Position numbers and translations under genes: made by a program | Source: GCA-002282575 sp964519885 | GTDB lineage: Bacteria; Pseudomonadota; Gammaproteobacteria; Thiomicrospirales; Thiomicrospiraceae | Direction: 5' to 3' | NCBI GenBank assembly: GCA_964519885.1 | Contig: CAZFLX010000047.1 | Location: forward strand, 1 to 8,954 | Length of the DNA: 8,954 nt | The notes under the pieces: model-generated | Database searches by the model: none | What the model was told of the DNA's origin: nothing | Seen by the model: the letters and a program-made list of their open reading frames with translations, nothing else | Shown here: positions 7,581-8,954 of the stretch, piece by piece | Position numbering within the stretch: the first letter of the stretch is position 1 | Layout: each line of letters opens with the position of its first letter

Positions 7581-8075
7581 TTATGCAGCTTCTTTGGCAT
7601 CGCGAACAGCAGCCAGTGTACGAGCAAGTTTGCCCACTGGTGCTTTCATGACGCTCATGAGCATCGCAATTGCTTGGTCGCGGTTCGGCAATGCAGCAAT
7701 TGCAGCAAGGCGATCAGCACCCAACGCACCAGAACCAATTGACAAAGAGCGTGCTACGAGCTTGTCATTTTTCTTAGCGAATTCTTGGGTAACTTTTGCC
7801 GCAGAACCATGATCTTCTGTTGAAAACAACAGGATCATTGGTCCCGTTAAAGTCTCTGCCATAGGCTCATGCGATGAACCCGCTAAAGCACGACGCGCCA
7901 GGGTGTTCTTAACAACACGCACTGTTACGTTTGCTTTACGCGCTTCGCCACGTAAGCTATCCATCTGGCTAGCAGTCAAACCACGGTATTCCGCAGCAAC
8001 AACTGCTAACGCAGATTGAGCTAAAGCAGACACTTCCTCGACGACCTGTTTCTTGTCTTCAAGTTTAAGTGCCAT
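7581..8075 (-). CDS. rplJ: 50S ribosomal protein L10
   Basis: Base of the ribosomal stalk: the N-terminal domain binds 23S rRNA together with L11, and the C-terminal helix carries the L7/L12 dimers. It has 164 residues against 165 in E. coli. N-terminal family features are KKQVVEEVSALAQ, AAEYRGLTASQMDSLR and VRVVKNTLARRAL. The C-terminal amphipathic helix (about 125-164, LAAIAALPNRDQAIAMLMSVM then the Ala/Lys-rich tail) is the L7/L12 docking surface. The start at 8075 has AGGAG (8086-8082) 6 nt upstream. In E. coli the L10-L7/L12 complex represses its own translation by binding the mRNA leader, and the structured leader just upstream (8076-8217) fits that control. The 3' neighbour rplL is its direct partner. 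Identity is certain. Confidence 0.99.
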   Translation of the reverse strand: MALKLEDKKQVVEEVSALAQSALAVVAAEYRGLTASQMDSLRGEARKANVTVRVVKNTLARRALAGSSHEPMAETLTGPMILLFSTEDHGSAAKVTQEFAKKNDKLVARSLSIGSGALGADRLAAIAALPNRDQAIAMLMSVMKAPVGKLARTLAAVRDAKEAA

Positions 8076-8217
8076 TAATTTCTCCTAACGAGTGAACCAT
8101 CTCAAGATGGTGGCTTCCCTTCTGCGCAGGCATTTTTTAAGCTAGTTTCCTAACACCTGCGGTCTGAGATGAGCAGCCTTGCATGCAAGGACAGCCATCT
8201 CGTGTACCCAGTCGCAA
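8076..8217 (-). promoter_or_regulatory. L10 leader: structured 5' region for L10 autoregulation
   Basis: This 142-nt gap between rplA and rplJ folds into three stems when read as RNA. Stem A: GAGATG (8201-8196) with CATCTC (8171-8166), enclosing the 14-bp palindrome CCTTGCATGCAAGG (8190-8177). Stem B: GCAGGTGTT (8160-8152) with AATGCCTGC (8134-8126), 9 pairs including two wobbles, with a 17-nt loop. Stem C: ACCATC/GATGGT (8111-8096) with a TTGA loop, ending 9 nt before the rplJ Shine-Dalgarno AGGAG. Position, size and structure fit the known L10 leader class, in which L10 bound to L7/L12 blocks rplJ-rplL translation. I assign the class by position and fold, not by a covariance search. No convincing sigma-70 promoter was seen in it. 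Confidence 0.75.
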
Positions 8218-8919
8218 TTAAGCGCCTAGGCTCACACTGTTCATATCAACAGTAACACCAGGACCCTGGGTTGATGATATGGTTACTTTTTTCATGTAAA
8301 CACCTTTTGCTGCAGCTGGTTTAGCTTTTTGCAGATCAGATAAAAGTGCTACTAAGTTTTCTTTAAGTGCATTCGGTTCAAAGGCAAGTTTACCGATAGT
8401 CGTGTGTACGACACCACCTTTATCAGCACGGAAACGAACTTGACCCGCTTTCGCATTTTTTACTGCATTGGCAACGTCTGGCGTAACAGTACCTACTTTC
8501 GGGTTTGGCATCAAACCACGTGGACCTAACACAGTACCCAAAGCACCAACAACGCGCATTGCGTCTGGGCTAGCGATAACCACGTCAAAGTCCATCATGC
8601 CGCCTTTAACTTGTTCAGCTAGGTCTTCCATACCCACAAACTCAGCACCCGCTTCGCGTGCTTTGTCGGCATTAGGACCTTGAGTGAACACAGCTACGCG
8701 AACGGTTTTACCTGTGCCGTTAGGCAGTACAGTAGCACCACGAACGACTTGGTCAGATTTACGTGGGTCGATACCCAAGTTAACCGCAACGTCCATAGAC
8801 TCTGAAAACTTAGTTGAAGCAAATGATTTTAAAATCGTGATGGCTTCATCGATTGCGTAAGTTTTGGTTGAAGAAACCGCAGCACGCATTGCCTTTTGGC
8901 GTTTAGTTAGTTTTGCCAT
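8218..8919 (-). CDS. rplA: 50S ribosomal protein L1
   Basis: Binds 23S rRNA helices 76-78 and forms the mobile L1 stalk at the E site, which helps deacylated tRNA leave. In E. coli it also represses its own operon by binding the rplK leader, which lies outside this window. It has 233 residues (E. coli 234). The N-terminal RNA-binding segment is KFSESMDVAVNLGIDPRKSD (about 37-56). The inserted second domain is about 67-159 and contains GPRGLMPNPKVGTVTPDV (132-149), the family hallmark. The chain then returns to domain I with ADKGGVVHTTIGK and the C-terminal TISSTQGPGVTVD. The ATG at 8919 begins the family-standard MAKLTKRQKA and lies 5 nt after the rplK stop codon. Its Shine-Dalgarno GAGGG is inside the last rplK codons. 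Intact; identity is certain. Confidence 0.99.
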   Translation of the reverse strand: MAKLTKRQKAMRAAVSSTKTYAIDEAITILKSFASTKFSESMDVAVNLGIDPRKSDQVVRGATVLPNGTGKTVRVAVFTQGPNADKAREAGAEFVGMEDLAEQVKGGMMDFDVVIASPDAMRVVGALGTVLGPRGLMPNPKVGTVTPDVANAVKNAKAGQVRFRADKGGVVHTTIGKLAFEPNALKENLVALLSDLQKAKPAAAKGVYMKKVTISSTQGPGVTVDMNSVSLGA

Positions 8920-8924
8920 TTCTA

Positions 8925-8954
8925 TTAACCCTCTACCACTAAGCCCATGCTACG
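8925..8954 (-). CDS. rplK: 50S ribosomal protein L11, last nine codons (5' part outside window)
   Basis: Read on the minus strand from the window edge, one frame gives R-S-M-G-L-V-V-E-G and a TAA stop (8927-8925). E. coli L11 ends in the nearly identical RSMGLVVED, and rplK directly precedes rplA in this operon, so this is the rplK tail despite its tiny size. L11 forms the GTPase-associated centre with 23S rRNA and the L10 stalk. Only 5 nt separate its stop from the rplA start, so the two genes are surely cotranscribed and probably translationally coupled. Confidence 0.9.
   Translation of the reverse strand, partial: RSMGLVVEG
8929..8933 (-). promoter_or_regulatory. rplA ribosome binding site inside the rplK end
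   Basis: GAGGG (8933-8929), in the last two sense codons of rplK, stands 9 nt before the rplA ATG at 8919. Because the site lies within translated rplK sequence and the gap is only 5 nt, ribosomes finishing rplK would expose or hand over to the rplA start. This agrees with the coupled synthesis of L11 and L1 known from E. coli. Confidence 0.75.

Noticed and set aside
7137..7742. A 201-codon plus-strand frame antisense to rplL and rplJ.
   Set aside because: It is a Ser/Ala-rich mirror of two confidently identified ribosomal protein genes, with no ribosome site or family resemblance.
8065..8133. A 22-codon open frame in the L10 leader (MPAQKGSHHLEM...) that overlaps the rplJ start in another frame.
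   Set aside because: Its ATG lies in the arm of stem B and has no ribosome site at a usable distance (the nearest AGGA is about 14 nt away). The leader fold explains the sequence better.
8218..8300. Search for a promoter for rplJ in the end of rplA and the start of the leader (TTGATA and TTGCGA seen).
   Set aside because: Neither hexamer has an acceptable -10 at 16-18 bp. A weak promoter cannot be excluded, but the sequence does not support one.

Overview
The window is a block of essential translation and transcription genes, all on the minus strand. In transcription order (high to low coordinates) it reads rplK (last 9 codons), rplA (ribosomal protein L1), an L10-type leader, rplJ (L10), rplL (L7/L12), a leader with a predicted attenuator, rpoB (RNA polymerase beta), and rpoC (beta'), which runs off the low-coordinate edge after 982 codons. 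This is the classic bacterial rplKAJL-rpoBC arrangement.

The organism looks like a gammaproteobacterium of moderate GC content. RpoB is close to 1340-1360 residues with the proteobacterial lineage insertions. RpoC shares exact residue numbering with Escherichia coli from the first zinc site to the catalytic aspartates, and it begins what looks like the large trigger-loop insertion (SI3) of that group. I cannot name a genus. The divergence from E. coli and some beta-like residues in the RpoB N-terminus suggest a branch outside the Enterobacterales.

Region by region. Positions 8925-8954 hold the rplK tail and 8218-8919 hold rplA. Positions 8076-8217 are a 142-nt leader with three stem-loops, the expected site of L10 autoregulation. 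Positions 7581-8075 are rplJ and 7169-7540 are rplL. Positions 7027-7168 are a second 142-nt gap with a terminator-like hairpin and C-rich repeats, which would set how much transcription continues into rpoB. Positions 2944-7026 are rpoB. Positions 1-2947 are rpoC, overlapping rpoB by 4 nt (ATGA). No stretch without a gene exceeds 150 nt, and there are no mobile elements, tRNAs, CRISPR arrays or foreign genes.

The main anomaly is in RpoC. The second zinc site of beta' (Cys814, Cys888, Cys895, Cys898 in E. coli) keeps only two of its four cysteines, while every catalytic motif checked around it is intact. The overlapping rpoB/rpoC junction, the attenuator with its CCCCCAG repeats, and the exchangeable arms of the L10 leader are secondary observations. 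I see no previously undescribed multi-gene system; this is a conserved housekeeping locus.
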